Positions 34,160 through 46,350 of a DNA stretch of 64,000 nt are shown here, piece by piece; positions within the stretch are counted from its first letter, which is position 1, and every line of letters starts with the position of its first letter. The notes beneath the pieces were generated by a model. The model did not search any database. It was given only the letters and a program-made list of their open reading frames with translations, and was not told the origin of the DNA. A program made the translations under genes and the position numbers. Source of the DNA: Adiantum capillus-veneris (taxonomy: Eukaryota > Streptophyta > Polypodiopsida > Polypodiales > Pteridaceae); contig CM043952.1 in assembly GCA_014529385.2 (NCBI GenBank), positions 152,570,057-152,634,056 of the forward strand. Reading direction: 5' to 3'.

Positions 34160-34559
34160 CATTTAATGATCAAATACAAGGGGAGGTTCCAAATGATATT
34201 TGCAAATCAATAAAATGTTGAAATAGTTGTGGTACATATTGAATTTAATTCTACAGGGATTTGGGGTACATCGATCGTCTAAACTCTAACTCTCTTTCCA
34301 CCGATGATTGGCATATTGTATTGTCTCTCTCCACCTGATTTGACTTTCAAGAGCACTTGAGTTGTTGAATGCGTATGTCATAATAATCAATATCTAATTC
34401 TCCTAAATGATTTTCTCATGTTAAAGTGATCATTTAATATGGGGAAGTGCGAGGGGAGATAAGCTAGAATATTGGTTAAGCTAGCAGACCGGCCACAGTA
34501 GGGATCCAAAGGAGGGAAAATAGGGATCCAAAGGGGGGGCCATCTATAAAACAGCCATG

Positions 34560-35956
34560 TGTAACAATGGGCTTAAAAGACCTTAAGGTTTAGCCTATTA
34601 AGACTTCCAAAATGTTAAGGTTCCAAAATTCAAAGGTTGTGTCCAAAGGTCAACTTTAGAGAAAATTGGATGCTTTGTGTGTGTCCCAAAAGTCTTTGTA
34701 TAGGAGGGGGCGAGCCCAAGAAGTAGGCGATGAGAGGAAAACTCATACACACACACACACAAGCTCCCTTTGTACACAAGGGGAAAGAGGGACACATGTC
34801 ATCTCCCTAGCCCAGATGCCCACAAGGTGTACTCAAATCCTATTGGATGGCCTTGGAGGTGGACCAATGAGAATTAGGCTAGAGTAAATATAGTTTAATT
34901 AATTTTTAAAAACTTAATAAAAGAACCAATAATAATTAATCTCTCTAGAAGACTATTGGATAGTCTCCCAAGGAGACCAATGAGCTTTCAGCAGCCCAAT
35001 GGCTTGCCTGATTCCTATTGGCCAGGAGGCAAAGGGGTCCAATGAGAGTTTAGTTGAATTATTGAATTACCTAAATCTCTCACAAAAGGGGAAAGGGGGA
35101 CACATGTCAAAAGTCTATCACTTATGCTGCTTAATTGTCATTGGCTAAGCCTGGGGAGGTGCAATAGGATGCTAGCATGAGTAATTAGCAAGGGGGGTCG
35201 ACCAAGAGAGAGAGGGGGCTGATTTTTGCAAGGCATTATTGACACACACACTCACACTATCTCCTGTGTGAAGTGAAGAAGACTCTCTCTCCTTCTCAAG
35301 CTTTAATGGAAAGCTTATCACCTACTCCAAGCTTGTGAGAAGCAAGGCCTAAACCAATAAATCTTGGCTTTGTGATGAAAATCCAACCAAGAGCCAAGCT
35401 TCAATTCATGCTCATCTCCTCTACCATGCTAATTACTAAGCTAAGCTATGCTAATATGAGTGATTATGTGAGGAGATGTACATCTTTCTCATAAGAATAC
35501 TCCTTCTTCCTCTCAATCTACTCTCATACCCCGCTAGCTCTCACCATCTTCGAAGGTGTGTGAGGACTTGGGTCTGAGACCGTGAGGGAATTGATGTTGT
35601 GTTTGATGAGTGTTTTGCGTAGTGCATGAAGTTTCCATCTTCATTGCACTAGCTAGTATTGAAGGAACACAAGAAATTGTATTGTAAAATGTCTCTCTTG
35701 ATGGGAGAAACCATAATACAAAGCCTTTTGGAGGGGGACCGGCTCCATGAAAATCTGGTCCTCAACTGCTGTCAATTTCTTAATTTCTCTCTCTTTTTAA
35801 GTATTGTTCATGCTATCTAACTAGGTGTTACGCTTTTGTTGCTCTCTCCACCCAAGCACTCTTGTTAATCTCATTAGCAATCTATTCTAATGAAATGCTC
35901 ACTATGTTCATGCTATTTTCCGCTCCACACAAGTTACTAGGCCATTAAATGTTACA
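34560..35956 (+). repeat. gypsy-2 5' LTR
   Basis: About 1397 bp with 7-bp inverted ends TGTAACA/TGTTACA. From about 34936 onward it is almost identical to 41433-42452. The first about 376 bp has no partner in the window. Its start is inferred from the terminal motif. Confidence 0.8.
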
Positions 35957-35957
35957 T

Positions 35958-35969
35958 TGGTATCAGAGC
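35958..35969 (+). other. gypsy-2 primer-binding site
   Basis: TGGTATCAGAGC, one base after the LTR end, complementary to the initiator Met tRNA 3' end. Confidence 0.9.
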
Positions 35970-36373
35970 ACAAGGTTTCTCTTTTCTTGCTCAAGAAGGG
36001 AGGTCCTCAAGCTAGCTATAAATGGTTGGTACTATTAATTGCATGTGAGTAAGTAGAATAGGGATTTTTCAGCCTTGCAGTGTGCCTGCCTTTGTGCAGC
36101 TAACGGAGCATCACCATCGAGAGCTATGGTCTTAATAGTGGAGTCCTACGGGGAGTGCCTACGGCTTAACCACTATTGAGCTATTAGAATCTTGACAGGA
36201 GCCGGTGCTGTTTTGGTGTTGAATGACCCTCTCTTCTATTCCTTGCAATTAATGGTATTCGAGCCACGGGTACAATAGCTTGAGTGCTTTTTCTAAAGGG
36301 GTAAAGAGGAGTAGCAACTAGGGCTTGAAGTGCCAAAGTACACCTAAAACTTTTACACCTAAAAGTTGTTAGA

Positions 36374-37550
36374 ATGGCTGACAATAGTAAAGAGAGTGAA
36401 ATTAATGTTGATAACTTTGATTTTGCTAATGAGCAAGCTACTAATCATGCCCCGATGCTTGTTAACTATCTTGTTTCTAGGCTTCAACAAGCCATGGGCA
36501 ATCCATCCCTCCAAAGTGAAGTGCAACGGCAACTTCATGCTCATGGGATTCTTCAAGCTCCCTACCATGACAAGAGAACACCTAGAAAGCCTCCTTGTGA
36601 GACTTCCAAAAGAGGTCTCTCTCCGATTCGGGAAGAAGAAGAGGATCCCTATGAAGGTCTCAAAAATTTGCTCCTTGATGACGCATCTCCTTCTCAAAGG
36701 AGAATTCAAGAGCTTCCACCGAAGGAATGAGAAAGAAGTGAATCTCCCGCCACCTCGGTGGAGATGGCTCCATGAGGGCGGCGGGCTAAACTCTCTCCAT
36801 CACCTCCAAAACGGAGAAGACCATCGCATACTTCTCCACACCATACTTCAAAGAGGGATGACAAAAAGCAAGAGAAGAAAAAGGCGAGAAAGAGGACACT
36901 CTCTTCTCCATATTCTTCATCCTCTTCCTCTTATGAAAGTGATGGTGAAGACATAGAAGATCAAGAAAATAAAAAGGCGAGAAAGAGGTCACCCTCTTCT
37001 CCATCTTCCTCAAATTCTTCATCTTTTGAAGACAGTCATGGTGCAACCTTTGAACCATCAAAAAGAAGAGGCCATAGGAAATCCTATGCCACGTGGAAGA
37101 GGTCGTCTAAGCTCAGGAAATTCAAACAGGGAAGGAAGAGCATCTCTTTCCTTACGTATGATGGCACTTTTGGTGCTACGGACAAAGTCTTGGCCTTTAT
37201 CCAACAATTTGATGCGGCGTTCATAGATGAGGGATTCATTGAGTCCTCTAAGCTACACCATGTAGCTATGCACTTTCAAAAGTCCGCCAGACAATGGTGG
37301 TCTAGCCTATGGGCCAACGGTGAAGCTCCATGAACATCGAAAGCTTTAAGAGCTTACATTATGAAGCAATTTTTGGTCACCGATGCCAAAGAAAGTACTA
37401 ACCGAATGGCGAAGCTTGAAGCTCTCTCCCTATGAATTCATCCACAAATATGTAGACAAGTTTTGGAACCTACAACTCAAAGCTACTATCTTCAAAAAGG
37501 TGGATTTTGGAGAGCAAAAGCAGTAATTTTGTGCGGGCTTAACCGAAGAA
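36374..37550 (+). pseudogene. gypsy-2 gag, broken
   Basis: The ATG at 36374 gives MADNSKESEINVDNFDFANE and LVSRLQQAMGNPSLQ, matching the gypsy-1 gag start. The first frame stops near 36730. Further frames carry Arg/Ser/Glu-rich sequence, then from about 37180 the gag domain (QQFDAAFIDEGF, SARQWWSSLWANGEAP) with a TGA after GEAP and a frameshift near 37390. The last gag part and zinc knuckle (CFKCGEQGHAYRAC, about 37819-37860) are in the pol frame that begins near 37551. Confidence 0.85.
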
Positions 37551-40425
37551 ATGGCGGAGTATGTCAACTCCCAAAGGCCACGCACCATATCAGTGGTAAT
37601 ACATCATACTATGGTGGCCTCTCGAATAAATTTTCGAACAGGGGCTAAGAGGAATTCTAAGCCCCCTGAAAACAAGGGTTCCAATGAGCCTAAGGTGAAG
37701 GAAAATGTCCAAAAGTCTCCTAAGGGCAACTCCAACAAAGCTAAAGAGAAGGGAGTTTATAAAGGCAAAAATAAACTCTCTCTTGAAGAGCTTGAGCGTT
37801 ATCGCAAGGATAATCAGTGTTTCAAGTGCGGCGAACAAGGGCATGCGTACCGCGCTTGTCCCCAAAAGAACAACTGCCATGATCCTCCTAGAGCTACCTT
37901 GGTCAAAATCCAAGAGGAGGAAACTCACCATAAAGGATCTCTTCTATGTCATGCTTGGGTAAAGGTAAGAGAACATGATGCTTTTATTCTCTTTGACCCC
38001 GGTTCTACTCATAATTTTATATCTATAGAGTTGGCCACCAAGCTAGGCATACAAGCCTACAAGATGGGAGATGTCCTACCCGCAGAGGGTGCATTCAAGG
38101 GGCAAGAAGCTTCAATCACTCCCTTAATAGGGAAATTGAGGCTCCATGTCCAAAGCTATGTGGACAAAGAGGAATTCTTTATCGCTCCTCTCAAGCATGA
38201 GGATGTAATCCTAGGGGCACCATGGTTTGATTGCATGGCTGCCAATGTTAAATTCCCTGAAAGGAGAATCTCCTTTAAGTTCAGGGAAAAATATATGTAT
38301 ATAGATGCTAAGGAAATGGGTAACACTATACCCATTGTACATACACAAACTTTCAAGAAGTCAATAAAGAGCTCTATTTCCGTGTACAAGATTTTTGTAA
38401 AAAATGAACCTAATGTTTTAACAAAAGAAAATATACACAATCAAAAGGAATTAGAGTTATCCAATTTTCTCAAGGGGTTTCAAGATGTCTTTATTGATGA
38501 CATCCCTTGTGAGCTACCTCCTAAACAAGGCAATGATGACCATGCAATTGAACTCCTTCCAAGAAGTTCACCACCTAACAAACCTCCTTATAGAGTTTCT
38601 CAAGCTCAACAAGAGGAGATTATGCGGCAAGTGCATGAGTTAGTTGAGAAGGGCATGGTTAGGCCTAGCTCATCTCCATTTTGCTCACATGTGCTATTAG
38701 TGCAAAAGAAAGACGGCACATATCATATGTGTGTCTACTATAGAGCACTAAATAGGATCACTATCAAGAATAGGTTTCCCGTTCCATGGGTAGAAGACCT
38801 ATTTGATAAGCTACAAGGATCGACCTACTTCAGTAGGATTGACCTAAAAAGTGGCTATCATCAAATAAGGATAGTTGATCAAGACATTGTAAAGACCGCA
38901 TTTTGCACCACATTTGGTCTTTACGAATACATTGTCATGCCTTTTGGCTTGACCAATGCACCAGCCACATTCAATCGCTTGATGGAGAAGCTGTTCAGGC
39001 CTCATCGAACCTTCACTGGAGTGTTCTTTGATGATATTATCATCTACTCTAATTCATTAGACGAACACAAGCAACACCTCCAGGTAATATTTCAAGTTTT
39101 AAGAGAGAATACACTTTATGTTAATCGAAAGAAAAGTGAATTTTTCTTGCAAGAGATTCAGTATTTAGGTCACATTATCTCTCAAGATGGCATCCAAATG
39201 GATCCATCAAAGTTAGAGGTAATAAAAGGATGGCCTAAACCAAGGAATCTTCTTGAACTAAGAAGCTTTATAGGTATGTGTGCATACTATAGACGCTTCA
39301 TAGAAAAGTTCTCACAAATTGCAGGACCATTACATGACCTAACAAAGAAAAGAGTTAGGTATACATGGTCTGCTAAGGAGAACAATGCTTTCGAAAAGCT
39401 TATCTCTCTACATGTGCTTACACTACCGGATCTCTCAAAACCATTTGACGTCCAATGTGATGCTTGTGGTGATTTCCTTGGAGCTGTTTTGCTCCAAGAA
39501 GGGCACGCCATAGGCTATGAAAGTCGAAGGCTCGACCCTGTTGAGCAAGCTCTAGGCATATATGAAAAGTAACTCCTTGCAATTCTACATGCCTTAGACT
39601 CATGGAAGCACTATTTATTGGGGACTCCTTTCATTATGCGAACGGATCACCAAAGTCTTAAGTACTTCATGACGCAGACCAAGCTCTCCAACAAACAAAT
39701 GAGGTGGGAAAATTTTGTTTCGCAATTTCATTTTCATATTGCTCACATTGCTGGCAAGCATAATCAAGTAGCAGATGCACTCTCAAGACGGCCGAGAGTG
39801 AATGAGGTTTCCATAGCAACTCACAATGATCTATCCTCAATGATAGATGAGTATGCTACTGATCCCGATTTTAGAGATGTGATTTCAGCCCTTGCATTAG
39901 GGAAGAAAGAAGAACCATTTACTTTACAAGATGGTTATCTTCTCTATGGAAATAGACAATGTGTTACTAACTCACTACGTGAGAAAGTAATGTATGAATC
40001 TAATGCTCCACCTCATGCGGGGCATAGAGGGATTCAGTCTACCTTAAAGGGACTTGAAACATATCTCTATTGGCCTACCAGGAAAGTGAACACACAAGAG
40101 TATGTTTCTAAATGTGTGGTATGCCAATGACAAAATTTGATAGAGGGAAGCAACTTGGATTGCTTCAACCCTTGCCAATTCCTAATTCACCATGGGAGAG
40201 CATATCCATGGATTTTATCTTTGGATTGCCTAAGTCTATCCATGGGAATACGGGAATATGGACGATAGTAGATAGGTTCAGTAAACAAGCTCATTTTATA
40301 CCTGTCAAAAAGACTATCAAAGCCCATCAAATGGCAACCCTCTTTATTTCACAAATTTTCAAGTACCATGTCTTGCCAATGTCCATAGTGTCGAATAGAG
40401 ATCCTAGAATGACCAGTAATTTCTA
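37551..40425 (+). pseudogene. gypsy-2 pol (protease, RT, RNase H, partial integrase)
   Basis: One 673-codon frame covers the gag C-terminus, zinc knuckle, protease (FDPGSTHNFIS), RT ([33 protein letters not shown], catalytic FFDDIIIYS) and the start of RNase H. A TAA after GIYEK (near 39570) interrupts it. RNase H resumes in frame with RTDHQSLKYFM. The integrase zinc region follows (HAGHRGIQSTLKGLETYLYW, CVVCQ), then a TGA and shift near 40130. Next is the integrase core with MDFIFGLPKS and SNRDPRMTSNF. It ends after the second catalytic Asp, before the Glu. No chromodomain is seen, but the region that would hold it is missing. Confidence 0.9.
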
Positions 40426-40470
40426 GAAGGGTCTCTTTGAGAATTTAGGGACAAGGCTAAACTTCTCTTC

Positions 40471-40518
40471 GGTGCTATTAGTGCAAAAGAAAGACGGCAC
40501 ATATCGTATGTGTGTCTT
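40471..40518 (+). repeat. Stray copy of gypsy RT sequence
   Basis: About 47 bp encoding [15 protein letters not shown], a near copy of 38694-38740 in the same window. It is wedged between the integrase remnant and the copia fragment. It is closer to gypsy-1 in reading TYRMCV rather than TYHMCV. Confidence 0.8.
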
Positions 40519-40727
40519 CGCAAGACCACCTAGTGGCAAATAGAGATCCTTCTGGTAGAGATAGTCTTCAATCTGCATCTTCCAATGTTGGTAGTTTTTG
40601 CCGTTGAACTTCTCAATCTTGAGATTCCCTTCCTCCGCCATAACTCCCACTCAATTCAAGGAATCCTTATCTATTTGAGTAGATTACTTAATGGAGAGAG
40701 ATAGATTTCACACACAAGAGATTATAG

Positions 40728-40764
<37 letters not shown>

Positions 40765-41432
40765 CACGATATACGTGGTTCACCCAATGTGGGCTACGTC
40801 CACGGGAAAGCAGCCACTCAATGGCTTTAGTACTTCAAAACAAGTAGTAGTTTACAAAGGGATTATACCCTTAATGGAGCTCCCGCCTTGCTTCACTCTC
40901 ACCACCTCACACTCACCTTGTTGCATCAACTTCACACTCTGAAATGTGTGTAGAAATGGCCTCCTTTTATAGGCCAAAAGGGCTGCCCTCTCTTATGAGA
41001 GGCAGCCATGTGTAGCCGCCCTTGTGCGAATAAGTCCAAATCGGACCCTCCAATCTGCCCATGTGGGGCCGCCCTTGAGAAGACAAGTCCGCTTTTGAAT
41101 TCGGCCACCGGCCACCGGCCATTGACTTTCGACCACCGGCCATTGACTACCGGCCACCGGCCAACCGACGGTTGTTTTCCGACCACTTTCCGGCCGCCGT
41201 CCGGCCATAATATTCCGGCGAAAAGGGATATTCCGGCGAGGGAAAAAAAAGTCTCGGGGGCTTCCGCCCCCGAGGCCTATAAAGTTGCCCCTGATTTTTG
41301 GCCATGAAAATTTTGGTTTCTGGCGAGTGATTTTCCTTCACGCACGATGGCTTCTCCTCATAATGGGGGCCTTACAAATGTGCGCTTTTACCACAGAAAA
41401 TTACAAGGATAAATCGGGCCCCATACTTAACA
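40519..41432 (-). mobile_element. Copia fragment (LTR plus gag start) in the 3' side of gypsy-2
   Basis: On the minus strand it begins TGTTAAGTATGGGGCC at 41432, continues as an LTR with a TATA motif (TATAAAAGG at 40971-40963), and reaches a gag start near 40640: AEEGNLKIEKFNGKNYQHWK, MQIEDYLYQKDLYLPLGG. This is the familiar copia gag N-terminus. It stops abruptly near 40520. The outer edge at 41432 abuts gypsy LTR sequence, so it was probably inserted in that LTR and later cut by deletion. No Met-tRNA primer site is seen. The family differs from the copia at 27522. Confidence 0.75.
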
Positions 41433-42452
41433 TTAAGCTCTCTAGAAGACTATTGGACAGTCTCCCAAGGGGACCAATGATCATTCAGCAACCCAATGGC
41501 TTGCTGATTCCTATTGGCCACGAGGCAAAGGGGTCCAATGAGAGTTTAGTTGAATTATTGAATTACCTAAATCTCTCACAAAAGGGGAAAGGGGGACACA
41601 TGTCAAAAGTCTATCACTTATGCTGCTTAATTGTCATTGGCTAAGCCTGGGGAGGTGCAATAGGATGCTAGCATGAGTAATTAGCAAGGGGGGTCGACCA
41701 AGAGAGAGAGGGGGCTGATTTTTGCAAGGCATTATTGACACACACACTCACACTATCTCCTGTGTGAAGTGAAGAAGACTCTCTCTCCTTCTCAAGCTTT
41801 AATGGAAAGCTTATCACCTACTCCAAGCTTGTGAGAAGCAAGGCCTAAACCAATAAATCTTGGCTTTGTGATGAAAATCCAACCAAGAGCCAAGCTTCAA
41901 TTCATGCTCATCTCCTCTACCATGCTAATTACTAAGCTAAGCTATGCTAATATGAGTGATTATGTGAGGAGATGTACATCTTTCTCATAAGAATACTCCT
42001 TCTTCCTCTCAATCTACTCTCATACCCCGCTAGCTCTCACCATCTTCGAAGGTGTGTGAGGACTTGGGTCTGAGACCGTGAGGGAATTGATGTTGTGTTT
42101 GATGAGTGTTTTGCGTAGTGCATGAAGTTTCCATCTTCATTGCACTAGCTAGTATTGAAGGAACACAAGAAATTGTATTGTAAAATGTCTCTCTTGATGG
42201 GAGAAACCATAATACAAAGCCTTTTGGAGGGGGACCGGCTCCATGAAAATCTGGTCCTCAACTGCTGTCAATTTCTTAATTTCTCTCTCTTTTTAAGTAT
42301 TGTTCATGCTATCTAACTAGGTGTTACGCTTTTGTTGCTCTCTCCACCCAAGCACTCTTGTTAATCTCATTAGGAATCTATTCTAATGAAACGCTCACTA
42401 TGTTCATGCTATTTTCCGCTACACACAAGTTACTAGGCCATTAAATGTTACA
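41433..42452 (+). repeat. gypsy-2 3' LTR, 5'-truncated
   Basis: Homologous to 34936-35956. Over the first about 110 bp it shows several differences and a 1-bp indel, then it is nearly identical, ending TGTTACA at 42452. The missing first about 376 bp is replaced by the copia fragment. Confidence 0.9.
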
Positions 42453-42784
42453 ACGTCTACTCGCTTTCTTTTCTGAATTTGCAAATGTCTGATTGCCTGT
42501 ACGATTGCAGAAGAGGCCAATACTTGCTTTTGTTGCATGCGATGAATGATTCCGCGATAAAACCACTAAAATAATTACTTTAGACTGTTTGCCTTATTTC
42601 GAGAGCCTCCATGTTGTGTGTGTCTGAAGTAGGCATTTCTAGCCATGTAATGAGACTTCTCCAGGCCCTGTGTGTTCCATATACCTAGATTCCCATACTT
42701 TTGGATGAAGTATGGCAAATGATTAAAAATAATGTGCTGCAAAAGAAGAAATTTATTTTTTTAAACACAGACTTAGTACTAAGA

Positions 42785-45251
42785 CTATATGAGGTGCTTT
42801 GAATTTACCATGTAATGAGTGATTTGAGTGTCAGTCCATGCTGTCTTGAAGGATTTTTTCAGTAGGTTCTGTTTAAACTTGTTGAGATTATCTAGCGACC
42901 AATCATCATTCTCACACATTTGAAATAATATGCCAATGGAACGCCACACATCACCCTTTACATAGCGAGTTGTTGGATCTTGGTCTTTCATTGCTAAATG
43001 AGGTTTTTTCCAGTGCATATACTCAACTTTGCTAATGTAGGTAGAGTGATATACTCTCCCTCGCTTTGTTAGCTTCACATCTTTCATACCTTGAGGTTTA
43101 GATAGAAAACGGCATGCCTTGACCCCACCTATGGATGGTTTGCAGGGTACATGTTTCTCATTGGTTGACCTTTTTTCGTTCTGCTGTATTTTCACATTGC
43201 CCCCATGTAGACCAATATCTGACAAAGCTAGTTCCAAAGCCTCTAAAGCGACTTGTCGTTCAGATGACTTTTTGATTTTCCAAGAAAACCCAATGTACAT
43301 ATATATCAACTTCTCTACAATTCGGCAGAGAGCATGCATTGTACAAATATGGACATTAACAAGTGGTATATTCAGAACTGGTCGGAAATTAGAGTCTTGA
43401 TTGTGACGAGTAGGAGCCTTTTGCCACCACTTTGGGTCCATCACTTTTGCAGGTTCCATGCAATACAAGCATGGAGACTTTTCCATGGCACCCATTCCAC
43501 AATTATACATACACTTCAGTGTTTTGAGGTCACCTGCAAGATGCCATTGAACTTGAAAGTCTCCTCTCCCATCTACAGTGAATACCTCCCCTCGATTCAT
43601 TTGCCTATCAATGATATCTGGAATAGAGTTTTGATGGAACATCCAAAATAAAATGCCGTGGTCTTCTTTCTTTACATGCAAGATCAATCCTTATGAGATA
43701 CAAAAATTAAATCTAAAATTTAGGTACAATAGAGGGCTTGCTAGAGCTGCAAAATTGGAGATAACTGAATTACCTAAAATGTACCAAGCCACCATATGTT
43801 TGTTTCTGATTGAACATTGAAGTATGAAGGGTCATCAGTGGGACATTTGGAAAGGGCCCTATTCATTAATGTGATTGTAACTCGCTCTAGCTTCTTCTCT
43901 TTAAGAATCTCACACTCATCTAGCTTCAAAACAAAATGTAGAATTCCACCTATCTCTTCAAATGTGATATTGTAGAACTCTACCATTCTAGTTTGCAGCA
44001 ACGTGATGTCCATGAAGATATTGTTGTACTCAATCATAAGTGACAATAGTTCCCTGTGAGCTATAAATATCTTGAATATGAAATGGACATCCAATGAAGT
44101 CTGTTTATTCATTATTGAGTTGTAGTCTTTCCTTACAAACACTTGCAGTTGTTGGTAAAAGCTTAGATTTTATTTCCTCCTTCACAAACATGGAAGAGAT
44201 AGACTGTTGAATAGCTGAGTAACCTCTTTTACTAACTCCAAGGGAGTCCAATCAACCCTGTATATGCTTGGCAGGCACTGCATTCTTTGAAATGAATCTG
44301 TCAATGACATCTCGTTGCAAAACCTTAAAATTTTTGTCATGCATGATATCCTTTGCAAGACCACTAGTTATCAATGGCTTTAAGTGCTTTCCTACATTGG
44401 CCTTCGGGTCTATGTTTTCTTTGTCTGGATAGATGGAATCTCTACAAAGAAAGAATAACTAACATAAACAAACATTAGATTAATTTAAATTAATTAGATA
44501 GTTTACAATGCTCACCTCAATGCTTGGATTCCTTTCTTAAGGCCGCCAGAGCCTACCTTCAACGTTTCAAGATTCCGTAGTTTCTTCTTTCGCACACGAG
44601 TGCCTAACATTGTCTCTTTGTTTTGTAATGACAGTACCTTTTTTCACAAGACCTTTGATTCTTGTGTACGTTGCATTACAGTCTTTTGGTCCTCATGATG
44701 CAAGTTTGAAAGTCTTTGAATCTCATTTGCTTGGTGCTTCACCATGTCTTTATAAGTTTTTGATTTGTTGTTTAGAGCTTTACGGTAGCCAAGCAATCCA
44801 ATCTCTCCATTACCTGCAAAGCTCACTAAGTTAGTGGGATTTGAAAATGTTGGGAAATCATTTGTCATGGGATTCAATGGAAAGAGTGAGCCTTTTGTCC
44901 AAATATCCAAGTGTTTTACTCCTCTGCTCTGAGTCTCTCTGTCATGATCGGTGTCACTTTGATGTTAGTTTTGCCTCGTTTACACAGTGGCGTATATTGG
45001 TGATCCAGGTCAATGTGTAGATGATAGAAGGGTCTCTTAAGGAGGACATTTTTCGGGGTGGAAGAAGAAGCCATGTGTTCAACAGGGCAAGAAAGGGAGG
45101 ATTTCTTTAAGGTCAGCGCACAAACAGTGCGAGAGTAAGGAGAGAGCAGGTTTGGAAGGATATTTCCTTTACTCATACATTCCATGTACAGGAAACTCTC
45201 TCCAATTCTAGGACGTTCACTAAATGCAACTGAAAACGATTTATTCTTCAA
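42785..45251 (-). pseudogene. Unrecognised multi-exon gene or repeat-encoded protein
   Basis: Minus-strand pieces in order: 45251-44916 (KRPFYHLHIDLDHQYTPLCKRG); about 44860-44640 (GLLGYRKALNNKSKTYKDMV), then LQNKETMLGTRVRKKKLR to a GT donor at about 44517. An exon from about 44440 follows (DSIYPDKENIDPKANVGKHL, RDVIDRFISKNAVPAKHIQG), then TGA, LDSLGVSKRGYSAIQQ. Next are 44142-43774 (EEIGGILHFVLKLDECEIL) and 43687-42785 (FQVQWHLAGDLKTLKCMYNC, CLYC, HICTMHALCRIVEKL, GLHGGNVKI, KPSIGGVKACRFLS). CxxC and HxC pairs suggest a zinc site. Several stops lie in otherwise coherent frames. I do not know the family; a transposon-derived origin is possible. Confidence 0.5.
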
Positions 45252-45429
45252 TCATCACGGCCGTTATGACACTGTGGCAAGAATCTACTTGTAAGTACAC
45301 TTTTCGAATGGTTATTCCAACTTTACATTTGCTTTTACTACAACTATTTTCTAGAGAGAGAAATCCAAAATTCTATTTTTCTTTGAAGGCTCTCCAAATG
45401 ACCTCCAAAATTTCCTAATGCTTCTGCAC

Positions 45430-46350
45430 TGCACTTGCCTGCTCCCTCTGCTTGGCATAGACCACCTCCTAGCTTCGACCAACTTTAGTTGTACCAATGT
45501 CACAAGTGATTATCATGCTCAGTTGTTTCTTCACATGTAAGGTCAGTACATAAGGTTCGATGATCTAATTATGGGGTACATTGTGGCCAAGCGTAAAACT
45601 GTTTATGTGATACATGATGGCTTCAGAGAGTAGCATATAGTTAACCACACTATTCCCATTGTGTTTCTACATGTAAATCCATTAGTTCCACTCCATAAAG
45701 CTACACGATTGGCAATGAGAAGACCATTGTTGTTGCACATGTGTAAAAGTAATCTTCCACAATGCTCCATCTCTTTCTCATCCATTAAAGTACAATCATA
45801 CAAGTGAACTTACTCCAACTCCCTTGGTATGTATGGCATATCAAAGTGTAATTGAGTATCATGTTGCAATGTTTTTATGCAAGCATTCATATCCCCAAAG
45901 ACAATAACATCACATTTTCCTTTAAAATAAGCAACGCCTCCTCTAAATCAACAAATGATTGATCTCTATCCATACAAGCATAAAAGGGGAATCGTGATGA
46001 GGAATGTAACAATCGGCTACAAAAATGGGTGCTCTTTTTGGTGTCATAATTTCTAGCCATACATAATGTTTGTGCTTGTCATCTTTCACAATTGATACGA
46101 AATCTTTCACTCCTTTCTTAATCATATATGCTTATTCTTCTTGCCCTCTTTGTTGCTTGAAATTCTTTGACCATATCAATGAATGTACATTGTAATCCTG
46201 CAACTCATTAATCCTTTGTGTATCATGCTCCGAAATTTCAATAAGAAGTACAACATCGTCTTTGCTTGTTAATGCATCTATGCCAACCCCCACATTCCAT
46301 GGGTATCCATTGTAATTCCAAAATCATACTTTCAATTGTAACTTGGCCCC
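45430..46350 (-). pseudogene. LINE endonuclease fragment
   Basis: On the minus strand, in order: WNVGVGIDALTSKDDVVLLI, YMIKKGVKDFVSIVKDDKHK, VWLEIMTPKRAPIFVADCYI, PHHDSPF, then after shifts RLLLHMCNNNGLLIANRVAL and GTNGFTCRNTMG. This is the layout of an apurinic-type endonuclease domain of non-LTR retrotransposons. RT is not seen downstream, where the sequence passes into the unrecognised gene at 45251. Several frameshifts make it a remnant. Confidence 0.7.

Larger units (their letters stand above)
34560..42452 (+). mobile_element. Ty3/gypsy LTR retrotransposon gypsy-2, with a chimeric 3' side
   Basis: The 5' LTR starts TGTAACA (34560) and ends TGTTACA (35956). A Met-tRNA primer-binding site lies at 35958-35969. 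Gag, protease, RT, RNase H and integrase follow on the plus strand, ending inside the integrase core near 40425. Next come a short stray RT scrap and a minus-strand copia fragment, then a 3' LTR lacking its first part (41433-42452). Flanking bases (CCATG and ACGTC) do not form a target duplication, so the two ends may not derive from one insertion. Related to gypsy-1 at 1-3881. Confidence 0.9.

Noticed and set aside
36366-36956. 196-codon frame on the plus strand
   Set aside because: It is a shadow of the gypsy-2 gag frame that starts with the ATG at 36374 and matches gypsy-1.
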